This document shows positions 20,763-29,457 of a DNA stretch of 64,000 nucleotides, piece by piece. Position numbers and translations under genes: made by a program. The notes beneath the pieces are model-generated. The model did not search any database. It was given only the letters and a program-made list of their open reading frames with translations, and was not told where the DNA came from. Each line of letters opens with the position of its first letter. Position 1 is the stretch's first letter. Source of the DNA: Brachybacterium sp. SGAir0954 (GTDB lineage: Bacteria > Actinomycetota > Actinomycetes > Actinomycetales > Dermabacteraceae); assembly GCF_005490785.1 (NCBI RefSeq), contig NZ_CP027295.1, positions 1 to 64,000 on the forward strand. The letters are read 5' to 3'.

Positions 20763-22919
20763 TCAGGCCCGGGACCGCCAGAGCAGCCAGAGGAAGTAGG
20801 GCGCGCCGATCACGGCGACGAGCAGTCCCGCGGGCACCTGCGCCGGGGCGATGAGCATGCGGCCCAGGAGGTCCGCGACGCCCACGAGCACCCCGCCCAG
20901 CAGCATCGCGACGGGGAGCATGCGCAGGTGCCGGCCGCCCACGAGGGCACGGGCGAGGTGCGGGGCGACGAGGCCCACGAAGCCGACCACGCCGACCGCG
21001 ACCACGCTGATCGCGGCGAGCACCGCGGCGAGCGCGAGCACCACGAGGCGCGCCCGCTCGCGGGGCACGCCGAGGATCTGCGGGGTGTCCTCGTCGATCG
21101 TCAGCAGGTCCAGCTCCCGGTGCAGCGCGAGCACGACGGGCAGGGCGAGCACGAGCACGACGAGCACCGGGACGACGTCCGCGAGGGAGCGGCCGTAGGT
21201 GGTGCCGGAGAGCCAGGTGAGCACGCGCGGGGTGTCGAAGGGGTTCGAGCGCAGCAGCACGAAGGTCGTCAGCGCCGTCATCCCGTAGCCCACGCCGATC
21301 CCGATCAGCACGAAGCGCTCGGGCGCGAGTCCCGTGCCCTGCCGGGCGAGGAGGGCGGTGAGGGCGAAGGTCGCGAGGCCCATGACCACGGCGAGCGCGA
21401 CCATCGCGGGCCGGCCGCCGCCGATCGTCGTCACGACGAGCGCCGCGCCGAGGCCGGCGCCCGCGGTGATGCCCAGCAGGCCGGGCTCCGCGAGCGGGTT
21501 GCGGACGGTGGACTGGACGATCCCGCCGGCGAGGGCGAGCGCGCCGCCCGCGAGCACGGCGGCGGACATCCGCGGCAGGCGCTCCCCGAGCGCGCGGGAG
21601 ACGAGGGTGGGGGCGTCGCCGCGGATCCACAGCAGCAGGTCCCCCGTGCGCAGCAGGAGGCTCCCGCCGAGCAGCCCGCCGATAGCGACGGCGATCAGCA
21701 GCACCAGCAGCACACCGCCCACGATCCAGAATCTCCGGGAGGAGCGCAGGCCCGTCCGTGCCTCCGGGGGCCGGCGGGCGGGGCCCGCGTCCCGCATCCG
21801 GCGGGCGAGGACCACGATCACCACGGCGCCCAGCAGCGCCGTCGGCACCCCCGTGGGGATGCTCGCCGCGGCGGTCGCGCCGAGCGCCGCACGGACCGTC
21901 GCGTCGGCGAGCAGCACGACGAGCGCGCCGATCAGGCCCGCCGCGGGGACCAGCAGCAGATGGCGGTGCAGGGCGGGCACCCGCGAGGCGGCGAGCCGGG
22001 CGAGCACGGGGGCGCCGAGCCCCACGAAGGCGAGCGGCCCCGCGACGGTCACCGCGGTCGCGGTGAGCACGACCGCGGCGAGCACGGCGAGCACGCGGGT
22101 GCGCCGCACCGGGACGCCGAGCGTCGCGGCCGTGTCGTCCCCCGCGCCGAGCACGTCGAGGCGGCGGGAGAGCAGGAGCGCGATCGCGAGCACGAGCGCG
22201 ATCACCGGCAGGGCGCGCAGGGAGGCGTCGAGGTTCAGCTGGGAGAGGGAGCCGCTGCCCCACGCGTACAGCCCCGTCGTCTCCTGCTCGAAGAGGATCA
22301 GCAGCATCGAGGTGCCCGCCTGGAGCGCCATGGCGACGGCGGATCCCGCGAGCACGAGGCGCGTGGTCGAGGTGCCGGCGCCGCCGGCGAGGGCGAGCAC
22401 GGCGCCCGCGGCGAGCAGGCCGCCCACGAAGGCGACCCCGCCCGAGGCCCACAGCGGGACCGAGAGCCCGAGCGCGGCGACGAGGCAGATCGCGAAGTAG
22501 GAGCCAGCGGTCACCGCGAGGGTGTCCGGGGAGGCGAGGGCGTTGCGGGAGACGGACTGCAGGAGCGCGCCGGCGACGCCGAGGGCGATGCCGACGACGA
22601 CGCCCGCGAGCAGCCGGGGCACGCGGGAGGCGGTGAGGATCTCCCCGATCGCGGGCCCGGTGCCGGGGCGGTCCGCGCCGAGCAGGTGGCGCAGCAGGTC
22701 CCCGACCCCGATGCCGGAGGTCCCCTGGGTGAGGTGCCACAGGCCGACGGCCGCGACGGCGAGCGCGAGCAGCGCGAGGGTCAGGACCCCTCCCGCGAGG
22801 CCGGCGACGCCGGTCCGCCCCGGCATCGCGCCGGGGGTCGGGGCGCCGTCGGCGGGCCACCCGCCCGCGGGGGCCGGGCGGCCCCCGGTCGCTGTCGGTG
22901 CGCTCGCCGTGCGCGGCAT
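20763..22919 (-). CDS. Siderophore ABC transporter permease, fused double FecCD
   Basis: 718 aa with two complete FecCD-type permease domains in one chain (about 40-360 and 385-718). Each has about ten membrane helices and the conserved loops GVAGALLQ..RNALASPD and GGIVQ..RNPLAEPGLLG. Such FhuB-like fusions replace the usual heterodimer. It is the last gene of the importer operon; its ATG overlaps the stop of the binding-protein gene by 1 nt (TGATG). Substrate is likely a ferric siderophore. Confidence 0.92.
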   Translation of the reverse strand: MPRTASAPTATGGRPAPAGGWPADGAPTPGAMPGRTGVAGLAGGVLTLALLALAVAAVGLWHLTQGTSGIGVGDLLRHLLGADRPGTGPAIGEILTASRVPRLLAGVVVGIALGVAGALLQSVSRNALASPDTLAVTAGSYFAICLVAALGLSVPLWASGGVAFVGGLLAAGAVLALAGGAGTSTTRLVLAGSAVAMALQAGTSMLLILFEQETTGLYAWGSGSLSQLNLDASLRALPVIALVLAIALLLSRRLDVLGAGDDTAATLGVPVRRTRVLAVLAAVVLTATAVTVAGPLAFVGLGAPVLARLAASRVPALHRHLLLVPAAGLIGALVVLLADATVRAALGATAAASIPTGVPTALLGAVVIVVLARRMRDAGPARRPPEARTGLRSSRRFWIVGGVLLVLLIAVAIGGLLGGSLLLRTGDLLLWIRGDAPTLVSRALGERLPRMSAAVLAGGALALAGGIVQSTVRNPLAEPGLLGITAGAGLGAALVVTTIGGGRPAMVALAVVMGLATFALTALLARQGTGLAPERFVLIGIGVGYGMTALTTFVLLRSNPFDTPRVLTWLSGTTYGRSLADVVPVLVVLVLALPVVLALHRELDLLTIDEDTPQILGVPRERARLVVLALAAVLAAISVVAVGVVGFVGLVAPHLARALVGGRHLRMLPVAMLLGGVLVGVADLLGRMLIAPAQVPAGLLVAVIGAPYFLWLLWRSRA

Positions 22920-23971
22920 CAGCCGGCGATGGCGTCGACGTAGGCGTCGATCGCCTGCTCCGCGGAGCGCGGGCCGCCGAAGGTCCAGATGCCGGTGGGG
23001 AACGCGTGGGCGCGGTTCTCGGTCACGGCGGGCAGCTTCGCGTAGAGCTCGTTCTTCTCGAGCTCGGCGACGTAGTCGCCGGCCGGGTCGTCGGTGCCGG
23101 TGTAGAAGAGGTTCGCCTCACCCACCGTGGTCAGGCCCTCGATGTCGGTCTGGCCAAGGCCGTACTGCGGGTCGGTCTCGCCGGTCCAGGCGGCGGTGAG
23201 CCCGAGCTCCTCGCCGAGGGCGCTGAACAGGGCGCCCTTGCCGAACGGGCGGATCGAGACGGTGCCGCCGTCGACCCAGCCGTCGAAGTAGACGAAGTCG
23301 GTGGTCGGGAGGTCCGCGGAGGCGACCTCCTCCTTCGCGGCGGCGACGTGCTCGTCGAACTCGCCGAGCACGACGTCGGCGCGCTCGGAGCGGCCGGTCG
23401 CGTCCCCGATCAGCGTGAAGAGCTCCTTCATGTGGCCGACCGGGTCCGCGGCATCGGCGCCGACGGTCGCGAGGACCGGCACGCCGAGCGTCTCGAGCTG
23501 GGCGATGACCTCTTCGTCCGCGGAGGAGACCTCGACGATGATGAGGTCGGGGTCCGCACCGGCGAGGGCGTCGAGGTTGGGCTCGCCGCGGGTGCCGACG
23601 TCCGTCGTGCCCTCGGGCAGGGTCTCCGCGGTGTCCCAGGTGGTGAAGCCCTCGACGTCGGCGACGGCGACCGGCGGGACGCACAGGCTGAGGAGGTCCT
23701 CGGTCTGCTGCCACTCGAGGACGGCGACCTTCCGGGCGGGCTTCTCGAGCTCCACGGTGCGGCCCACGCCGTCGGTGAGGGTGACGGGGTCGGTGCTCGT
23801 GGCGGTCGAGTCGGCGGCGCAGCTCTCGGAGATCGCGGCGGCCGCGCCGCCGTCGTCCGAGCCGGAGCCGGTGGCGGGATCGGCGACCTCGGTGGTGCCG
23901 CAGGCGGCGAGGGTGAGGGCGGCGGCGGAGCTCGCGAGCGCGGCGACGAGGCGCCGGGGCATGGGGGTCAT
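22919..23971 (-). CDS. Iron-siderophore substrate-binding lipoprotein
   Basis: 350 aa. A lipoprotein signal peptide with lipobox LAAC (Cys24) anchors it outside the membrane. A periplasmic-binding-protein class III (FecB/FhuD-like) fold follows: VEKPARKVAVLEWQQTEDLL early, PDLIIVE in the middle, and YFDGWVDGGTVSIRPFG later. The ATG at 23971 was chosen because the signal peptide begins there; ATG 23962 is an alternative. Middle gene of the importer operon. Confidence 0.88.
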   Translation of the reverse strand: MTPMPRRLVAALASSAAALTLAACGTTEVADPATGSGSDDGGAAAAISESCAADSTATSTDPVTLTDGVGRTVELEKPARKVAVLEWQQTEDLLSLCVPPVAVADVEGFTTWDTAETLPEGTTDVGTRGEPNLDALAGADPDLIIVEVSSADEEVIAQLETLGVPVLATVGADAADPVGHMKELFTLIGDATGRSERADVVLGEFDEHVAAAKEEVASADLPTTDFVYFDGWVDGGTVSIRPFGKGALFSALGEELGLTAAWTGETDPQYGLGQTDIEGLTTVGEANLFYTGTDDPAGDYVAELEKNELYAKLPAVTENRAHAFPTGIWTFGGPRSAEQAIDAYVDAIAG

Positions 23972-24027
23972 CTGGGTCCTCGGGTCAGGGTGGGGTGGCG
24001 CGCGGAGGGGTCCTCGGCGCGGGGTGC

Positions 24028-24957
24028 TCAGGCGCGGGCTGCCGCGGCGCTGAGCGCGGGGTCGCCGGAGCGGTCGCCGGTGTGCGCGGCGTCCCGTCCC
24101 GGCTGCTCGCGGCGGGCGTGCCGGCCGCGGGCGTCGATGCGCAGGCGCCCGGTCCCGGGCTCCTGCACCACATCGACGGGGATCTCGTAGACCGCGGTGA
24201 GGTGCTCGGAGGTGAGCACCTCCGCGGCGCCGCCCGCGGCGTGGACCTCGCCGCGGCACAGGAGGAGCACCTGGTCGGCGATGCGGGCGGCGTGGTCGAG
24301 GTCGTGGAGCACGATCCCCACGGCGGTGCCGTGGAGCTCGGCGAGGTCCCGCACGAGGTCGAGCGTCTCGATCTGGTAGCGCAGGTCCAGGTGGTTCGTG
24401 GGCTCGTCGAGCAGCACGATGCCGGTGTCCTGGGCGAGGCAGGAGGCGAGCCAGACGCGCTGCATCTCGCCGCCGGAGAGCTCGCCGACGCCGCGGTCCG
24501 CGAGGGCGGTGATCCCGGTGAGCGCCATGGCGTGGTCGATCGCGGCGCGGTCGGCCGGGGAGAGCCCGGCGAAGCGTCGGCGGTGGGGATGGCGGCCGAA
24601 GGCCACGACCTCGCGCACCGCGAGCCCCTGCGGGCTCGAGCGGGTCTGGGTGAACAGGGTCATCGCGCGGGCGAGCTCCATCGGGGACAGCAGCGCGGTG
24701 GAGCGCTCGCGGGGGCCACCGTCGGCCTGGTCCTGCAGGCGCACCTCGCCGCCGCTCAGCGGGTGGAGCCGGGCGAGCGCGCGCAGCACGGTGGACTTCC
24801 CGCTGCCGTTGGGGCCCAGGAGGGCGGTGACCGTGCCGGGCCGGAGCGCGACGTCGACCCCGTGGACGACGGGCGTGCGGCCGTAGCGGAGCACGAGCTC
24901 CTCGCCGATCAGCGCCGGGGCGGGGACGGTCGGGGCGGGGGCGGCGGACTGGGGCAC
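24028..24957 (-). CDS. Siderophore ABC transporter ATPase (FecE type)
   Basis: 309 aa. Walker A GPNGSGKS at 48-55, Q-loop in LFTQTRSSP, signature LSGGEMQRVWLA and Walker B VLLDEPTNHLD, with the H-loop in VLHDLDHA. It drives the fused permease downstream. First gene of the operon, with a DtxR-like box immediately upstream. The last 45 residues are a charged tail beyond the usual family length. Confidence 0.92.
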   Translation of the reverse strand: MPQSAAPAPTVPAPALIGEELVLRYGRTPVVHGVDVALRPGTVTALLGPNGSGKSTVLRALARLHPLSGGEVRLQDQADGGPRERSTALLSPMELARAMTLFTQTRSSPQGLAVREVVAFGRHPHRRRFAGLSPADRAAIDHAMALTGITALADRGVGELSGGEMQRVWLASCLAQDTGIVLLDEPTNHLDLRYQIETLDLVRDLAELHGTAVGIVLHDLDHAARIADQVLLLCRGEVHAAGGAAEVLTSEHLTAVYEIPVDVVQEPGTGRLRIDARGRHARREQPGRDAAHTGDRSGDPALSAAAARA

Positions 24958-24967
24958 GCGAGCGAGC

Positions 24968-24986
24968 TTAGCCTCGCCTCACCTCA
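24968..24986 (-). promoter_or_regulatory. Candidate DtxR/IdeR iron box
   Basis: Minus strand TGAGGTGAGGCGAGGCTAA matches the DtxR consensus (TTAGGTTAGCCTAACCTAA) at 13 of 19 positions. It lies about 10 nt before the ATG of the ATPase gene and overlaps the -10-like TAAGCT, which suits iron-dependent repression. Confidence 0.6.
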
Positions 24987-25039
24987 TTACGAAAGCGGGT
25001 CCATGCGTCAATTCGGCAACGACGCTCGGCGACAGGGCC

Positions 25040-25609
25040 TCAGTAGCCGGTCGCCCCGTCCACCCGCTCCCGCAGCAGGTCCATGTGCCCCAGGTGCCGG
25101 GCGTACTCCTCGATGAGATGCGTGAGGATCCAGCGCAGGTTCAGCTGCTCGCCCTTCCGCAGCCCGCGCACCGGAGCATCGAGATCCGTCCAGGCCGCTG
25201 CCGACTCCCGGGCCAGCGCGACCTCCTCGCGGTAGGCCTCGACATCCGCCGCCGCGGTGCCGCCCGCGGCGCCCTCGAGATCGCCGTCGGGCCGCTCGGG
25301 CGTCGAGTAGCGGTCCGGGACGTCGAGGTCGTGGAGCACCTCCCGCAGCCAGTACGCCTCGACCTCGGTGAGATGGCGCAGCACGCCCAGCAGGCTCAGC
25401 GTCGAGGGCGGGCACGAGCGCTCCGCGAGCTGCGCAGGGGTGAGGTCCTGGACCTTCAGCAGTGCGGTCAGGCGGTACTCCTCGAGCCAGGAGTCCAGGA
25501 GCTCACGCTCCCCGCCGAGCTTCGGGCCGCCGTCCCGGGTGTCGGCGATGCCGGTGAGGACGGGGTCACCGGAGGCGGGGTCGTAGGAGGCGGGCTCGTG
25601 GGTGGTCAT
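25040..25609 (-). CDS. DinB-family (DUF664) protein
   Basis: 189 aa four-helix DinB/YfiT-type protein. LSLLGVLRHLTEVEAYWLRE and ILTHLIEEYARHLGHMDLLRE carry the three metal-binding histidines expected of the fold. In mycothiol-producing actinobacteria this family includes mycothiol-dependent transferases; the actual reaction here is unknown. Stands alone between the iron importer and the uracil permease. Confidence 0.82.
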   Translation of the reverse strand: MTTHEPASYDPASGDPVLTGIADTRDGGPKLGGERELLDSWLEEYRLTALLKVQDLTPAQLAERSCPPSTLSLLGVLRHLTEVEAYWLREVLHDLDVPDRYSTPERPDGDLEGAAGGTAAADVEAYREEVALARESAAAWTDLDAPVRGLRKGEQLNLRWILTHLIEEYARHLGHMDLLRERVDGATGY

Positions 25610-25669
25610 GCCCCCGATCCTCCCCCGGCGCCGGGCCGCGACGCCAGAGGATTCCCGGGCGCCGCCCGG

Positions 25670-26986
25670 TCAGCTCTGCGACGTCGCGGGACCCGCCGCG
25701 ACGGGCTCCGCGGCCGCGTCCCCGGCCGGGGCGTCGGTCCCCGTGAGGCGGCCCAGGCCGCTCATGCCGTGGTAGATCGCGAGCGCCGCGAGAGTGCCCA
25801 GGGCGATCCCGGTGAAGGCGAAGCCGCCGAGCTGCCAGTGGAGGTCCGCGATCGCGATGGTGAGCGAGACGCCCGCGGTGATCTGGTTCTTGGGGCGCGA
25901 GAAGTCGACCCTGCCGTCGACCCACATGCGGAAGCCGACGATCGCGATGAGGCCGTAGAGAACGAAGGTGACGCCGCCCAGCACACCGGCCGGGATCGTG
26001 TTGATGACCGCCCCGACCTTGGGCGAGAGGGAGAGCAGGATCGCCACGACGCCCGCGACCCAGTAGGCCGCGGTGGAGTACACGCGGGTCGCGCTCATGA
26101 CGCCGATGTTCTCGCCGTAGGTGGTCGTGGGCGAGCCGCCGAAGGTCGCCGAGAGCGCGGTCGCGAGGCCGTCGGCCGTGAGGGTCCGCCCCACCATGTG
26201 GTCGAGGTTCCTCCCCGTCATGAGGCCGACGCTCGTCACGTGGCCCACGTTCTCCGCGAGCAGCACCACGATCACCGGCAGGAAGATCGGCAGCAGCGTG
26301 AGGTCGAAGGTGGGGTGGTGGAACTCGGGCAGGCCCAGCCAGTCGGCGTCCCGCACCGGGGAGAAGTCCACCTCGCCCCGCAGCACCGCGATGACGTACC
26401 CGACGATCACGCCGATCAGCACGCTGATGCGCCCCAGCAGCCCCTTGAACAGGGCCGTGCAGAGGATGATCGCGACCAGGGTGAGCGCCGCGGTGACGGG
26501 GGCCTTCGAGAAGTTGTTCTCGTAGCTCGAGGGCACCAGGTTCAGCCCGATCAGCGCGACGATCGAGCCCATCACCACCGGCGGCATGAGCCGGGAGATC
26601 CAGCCGGTGCCGACCTTCTGCACCACCAGGCCGAGCGCCGCGAGCAGCAGGCCGGTGACGAGCACGCCGCCGAGCGCCGCGCCCATCGAGTCCGCCTGCG
26701 TGGAGGCGGTGATCGGGGCGATGAAGGCGAAGGAGGAGCCCAGGTAGCTGGGCACCCGGTTCCGGGTGAGCAGCAGGAACAGCAGGGTGCCGAGGCCGGA
26801 GAACAGCAGCGTGGTCGAGGGCGGGAAGCCCGTGATCACCGGCACCAGGAAGGTCGCGCCGAACATGGCGACCACGTGCTGCGCGCCGATGCCGACGGTG
26901 AGCGGCCAGGCGAGGCGCTCCTCCGGGCGGACGATCGCGGTGGGGGCGACGGTGCGGCCGTCACCGTGCAGGGTCCAGCGGAACAT
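25670..26986 (-). CDS. uraA: Uracil/xanthine permease, NCS2 family
   Basis: 438 aa with about 14 membrane segments. The N-terminal QHVVAMFGATFLVPVITG is the NCS2 signature with the transport His, and LLAENVGHV plus GGSPTTTYGENIG are the conserved Glu-containing substrate motifs of uracil carriers. Proton-coupled uptake of uracil across the cytoplasmic membrane. The ATG at 26986 has AAGGACG upstream; longer frames start in non-homologous sequence. Confidence 0.88.
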   Translation of the reverse strand: MFRWTLHGDGRTVAPTAIVRPEERLAWPLTVGIGAQHVVAMFGATFLVPVITGFPPSTTLLFSGLGTLLFLLLTRNRVPSYLGSSFAFIAPITASTQADSMGAALGGVLVTGLLLAALGLVVQKVGTGWISRLMPPVVMGSIVALIGLNLVPSSYENNFSKAPVTAALTLVAIILCTALFKGLLGRISVLIGVIVGYVIAVLRGEVDFSPVRDADWLGLPEFHHPTFDLTLLPIFLPVIVVLLAENVGHVTSVGLMTGRNLDHMVGRTLTADGLATALSATFGGSPTTTYGENIGVMSATRVYSTAAYWVAGVVAILLSLSPKVGAVINTIPAGVLGGVTFVLYGLIAIVGFRMWVDGRVDFSRPKNQITAGVSLTIAIADLHWQLGGFAFTGIALGTLAALAIYHGMSGLGRLTGTDAPAGDAAAEPVAAGPATSQS

Positions 26987-27025
26987 GGGGCGTCCTTGAG
27001 GGGAGGAGCGGGAGGGGGATACGGG

Positions 27026-27050
27026 GCCGCCGGCAGGTCCCGCCGGCGGC
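27026..27050 (-). terminator. Hairpin between membrane-protein gene and uracil permease
   Basis: Perfect 9-bp arms GCCGCCGGC / GCCGGCGGC with a 7-nt loop. It ends the 27069-28844 transcript or attenuates uraA. Confidence 0.5.
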
Positions 27051-27068
27051 AGGACCCCGGGCGGAGGG

Positions 27069-28844
27069 TCAGGAGCCGGGGAAGCTCTTCTTGCGCGAGC
27101 GCTCCTCGGTGACGTCCGGGACGCGCGCCAGGAGCGACTCGCGGCCGGAGCCGTGGGCGCGGAAGTCCGCGAACATCCGGGAGAGGTCCGGGGCGCCGAA
27201 CTCGTCGCGCACAGGGGCGGGCACCGTGAGCATGAGCGCCGCGGCCACACCGACCGCGAGCGCGGTGCCGCCGGTGGTCAGGCCCGCACCGGCGCCGATC
27301 GCGATCGAGTTGACGATGATGTCGAGGAAGCCGACGACCACGAGCACCACGCTCGCCACGACGCCCGTCGCGCGGGCGAGGGCCGCGGGCCGCTCGAGCA
27401 GCGCCTTCCGGGCGAAGAGCGACACCGCGACGAAGCACGCGCAGACGGCGGCGTCGACGAGGTGCAGCACAGGGCCGCCCAGGGTGATCCCGGCGGTCCC
27501 GGTGATCGCGGCGAGCAGGTGCCACAGCACCGCCGCGGCGTGCAGGAGGGCGCTGAACTCCATCGCCCGCACCGTGTACACGAGCCAGTCCGCGCGGCGG
27601 AAGGAGACCGGCATCGAGCGCACGAACGAGCGGGAGATCATCAGGCCGAACGCCGCGAACAGGAACGGCAGGTAGACGTAGCCCGTCGCGAAGCTCGCAG
27701 GCGCCGCGAACTGCAGGCGCACGGTGTTGTCCGCGAGCGCGAGGACCACGAGCCCGCCCACGGCCCCGGTCGAGAACACGAACCAGGAGCGGTCGCGGCC
27801 CAGGAGGTCCGGCCGCAGCGCCGAGCCGAGCACGATGCCCAGCAGCACCACGGAGATCACGGTGCTGCCGAAGGTGTTGAGCGAGTACTGCCAGCCGGTC
27901 GTGAACACGCGGCCCACGATCATCACGAGCGCCACGACCAGCGCGAGGGCCGCCGCGCCGGCGACGCCCCCGAGCAGACGGCGGGACCAGGCGCGGGCCC
28001 GCTGCTGGGGCACGTAGCCCTCGTGCGCGCGCGGCTCGATGCCGACGACCGATCCGAGCAGCAGCAGCGAGACGCCCACGCCGAGGCCCACCGGGGGGCC
28101 GTCGGGCAGCGAGGCGAAGAGCACGGGCACGGAGAGCACGAGGTCCGCGACGATCGTGCCGATCGCGGTGAGCAGGGCGGGCAGGAGCCCGATGATCCGC
28201 ACGGCGCGCACGAGGCGCAGGTTCGGGGTGGCCGGGATCCAGCGCAGCAGGTGCACGGCGACGAGGGCCACGAGGGCGATGCCGAGCGCGATCCGGCCCA
28301 CGAGGTCCACGACCGGCAGCGCGCCCAGGGTGAAGCTCGTGGTGAGCGCCGCGAGCAGGCAGATCAGCGCGAGCACGTCCCGGAGGGCGTCGAAGATGCC
28401 GAGGTCCTGGAAGCGTGCGGGGATGGTGATGGTGGAGAGCTGGGCGCGGCCGTCGTCCTCCGCGTTCGGGGTCGTGCCGGAGCGCGCGTAGCTGCGCCGC
28501 GGCGCCTCGGCGGCGTCCCCGTCCTCGCCGTCGACGGCCGGGATCACGCCGGTGGCGGCGTCGGGCTCGTCGCCGCGGCCCACGGCCGGGCGGGGCCGAC
28601 GGGGCTTGCCCGCGGCGCGGAGGGCGGCGGCGTCGATCTCGGAGAGGTCCGCGGTCTCGCCCTCCCCCGGCGGCAGCGCGGGCTCCTCGCGGCGGGCGAG
28701 CAGGGGCGCGGCGTAGCGGTCGAACTCCGAGCGCGAGGGCAGGCGCTCCGTGGGGAGCGTGCGCGGATCGGAGGAGGCGAAGATCCAGTCCGCGTCGTCC
28801 GGGCTGTCCCCGCGGCGTGGATCGCCTGTCCTCGTCCCTGCCAT
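27069..28844 (-). CDS. Large multi-pass membrane protein, function unknown
   Basis: 591 aa. The first 165 residues are hydrophilic, acidic and low in complexity, probably cytoplasmic. The rest holds about 12 hydrophobic segments arranged in pairs, followed by a basic tail (SRKKSFPGS). I recognise no catalytic motif and no transporter signature. The ATG at 28844 gives a cleaner start than an upstream in-frame codon at 28892. It is separated from uraA by a hairpin and is not clearly in an operon. Confidence 0.65.
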   Translation of the reverse strand: MAGTRTGDPRRGDSPDDADWIFASSDPRTLPTERLPSRSEFDRYAAPLLARREEPALPPGEGETADLSEIDAAALRAAGKPRRPRPAVGRGDEPDAATGVIPAVDGEDGDAAEAPRRSYARSGTTPNAEDDGRAQLSTITIPARFQDLGIFDALRDVLALICLLAALTTSFTLGALPVVDLVGRIALGIALVALVAVHLLRWIPATPNLRLVRAVRIIGLLPALLTAIGTIVADLVLSVPVLFASLPDGPPVGLGVGVSLLLLGSVVGIEPRAHEGYVPQQRARAWSRRLLGGVAGAAALALVVALVMIVGRVFTTGWQYSLNTFGSTVISVVLLGIVLGSALRPDLLGRDRSWFVFSTGAVGGLVVLALADNTVRLQFAAPASFATGYVYLPFLFAAFGLMISRSFVRSMPVSFRRADWLVYTVRAMEFSALLHAAAVLWHLLAAITGTAGITLGGPVLHLVDAAVCACFVAVSLFARKALLERPAALARATGVVASVVLVVVGFLDIIVNSIAIGAGAGLTTGGTALAVGVAAALMLTVPAPVRDEFGAPDLSRMFADFRAHGSGRESLLARVPDVTEERSRKKSFPGS

Positions 28845-28959
28845 CGTCCCTGCGTCTCCTCGTCCTGCGAGCCGGTGTGCGCCGATGCGCACTCCTCCGG
28901 GGCGATTCTACGAAGCGTCGGCCCGCTCGGAGGCGACGGCGCGCCGCGTGGGAGGCAGG

Positions 28960-29379
28960 TCAGCGGGCGGTCGGGAACATCTGCGCGCGCAGCGACGAGG
29001 AGTCCACGACGTCCTTGCCGAAGGGGAAGCAGGTCACGGGGATCAGCTTCACGTTCGCCCACGCGAGGGGCAGTCCGATGATCGTCACGGCCTGGGCGAC
29101 GGCGGTGACCACGTGCCCGAGGGCCAGCCACCACCCGGCCACGAGGAACCAGATCACGTTGCCGATCGCGCTCGCGGCGCCCGCCCGGCCGGTGTCCACG
29201 ACCTCCCGACCGAAGGGCCAGATCACGAAACCGGCGATGCGGAAGGAGGCGAGGCCGAAGGGGATCGTCACGACGAGCAGGCACGCGAGGAGGCCGGCGA
29301 CGACGTAGGCGAGGAACAGGGACCAGCCGGCGGTCAGCAGCCAGATGATGTTCAGGACCAGGGTGATGAGGGAGCGCAT
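28960..29379 (-). CDS. YccF domain-containing membrane protein
   Basis: 139 aa with two copies of the YccF (DUF307) motif, each a pair of membrane segments: IIWLLTAGWSLFLAY with PFG and IWPFGREVVD, then VIWFLVAGWWLALGHV with CFPFGKDVVD. Function unknown. Divergent from argS. Confidence 0.88.
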   Translation of the reverse strand: MRSLITLVLNIIWLLTAGWSLFLAYVVAGLLACLLVVTIPFGLASFRIAGFVIWPFGREVVDTGRAGAASAIGNVIWFLVAGWWLALGHVVTAVAQAVTIIGLPLAWANVKLIPVTCFPFGKDVVDSSSLRAQMFPTAR

Positions 29380-29386
29380 GGCCTCC

Positions 29387-29392
29387 ACGGTA
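29387..29392 (-). promoter_or_regulatory. -10 element of the YccF gene
   Basis: TACCGT, 7 nt before ATG; leaderless arrangement. Confidence 0.45.
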
Positions 29393-29444
29393 GGGGCGGT
29401 GTGGCCGGGCCGACAGGGGGAGGGCCCCCGTGTCCGCTCCCCAG

Positions 29445-29450
29445 TACGCT
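29445..29450 (+). promoter_or_regulatory. -10 element of argS
   Basis: TACGCT, 7 nt before ATG; leaderless arrangement. Confidence 0.5.
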
Positions 29451-29457
29451 GGATCCC

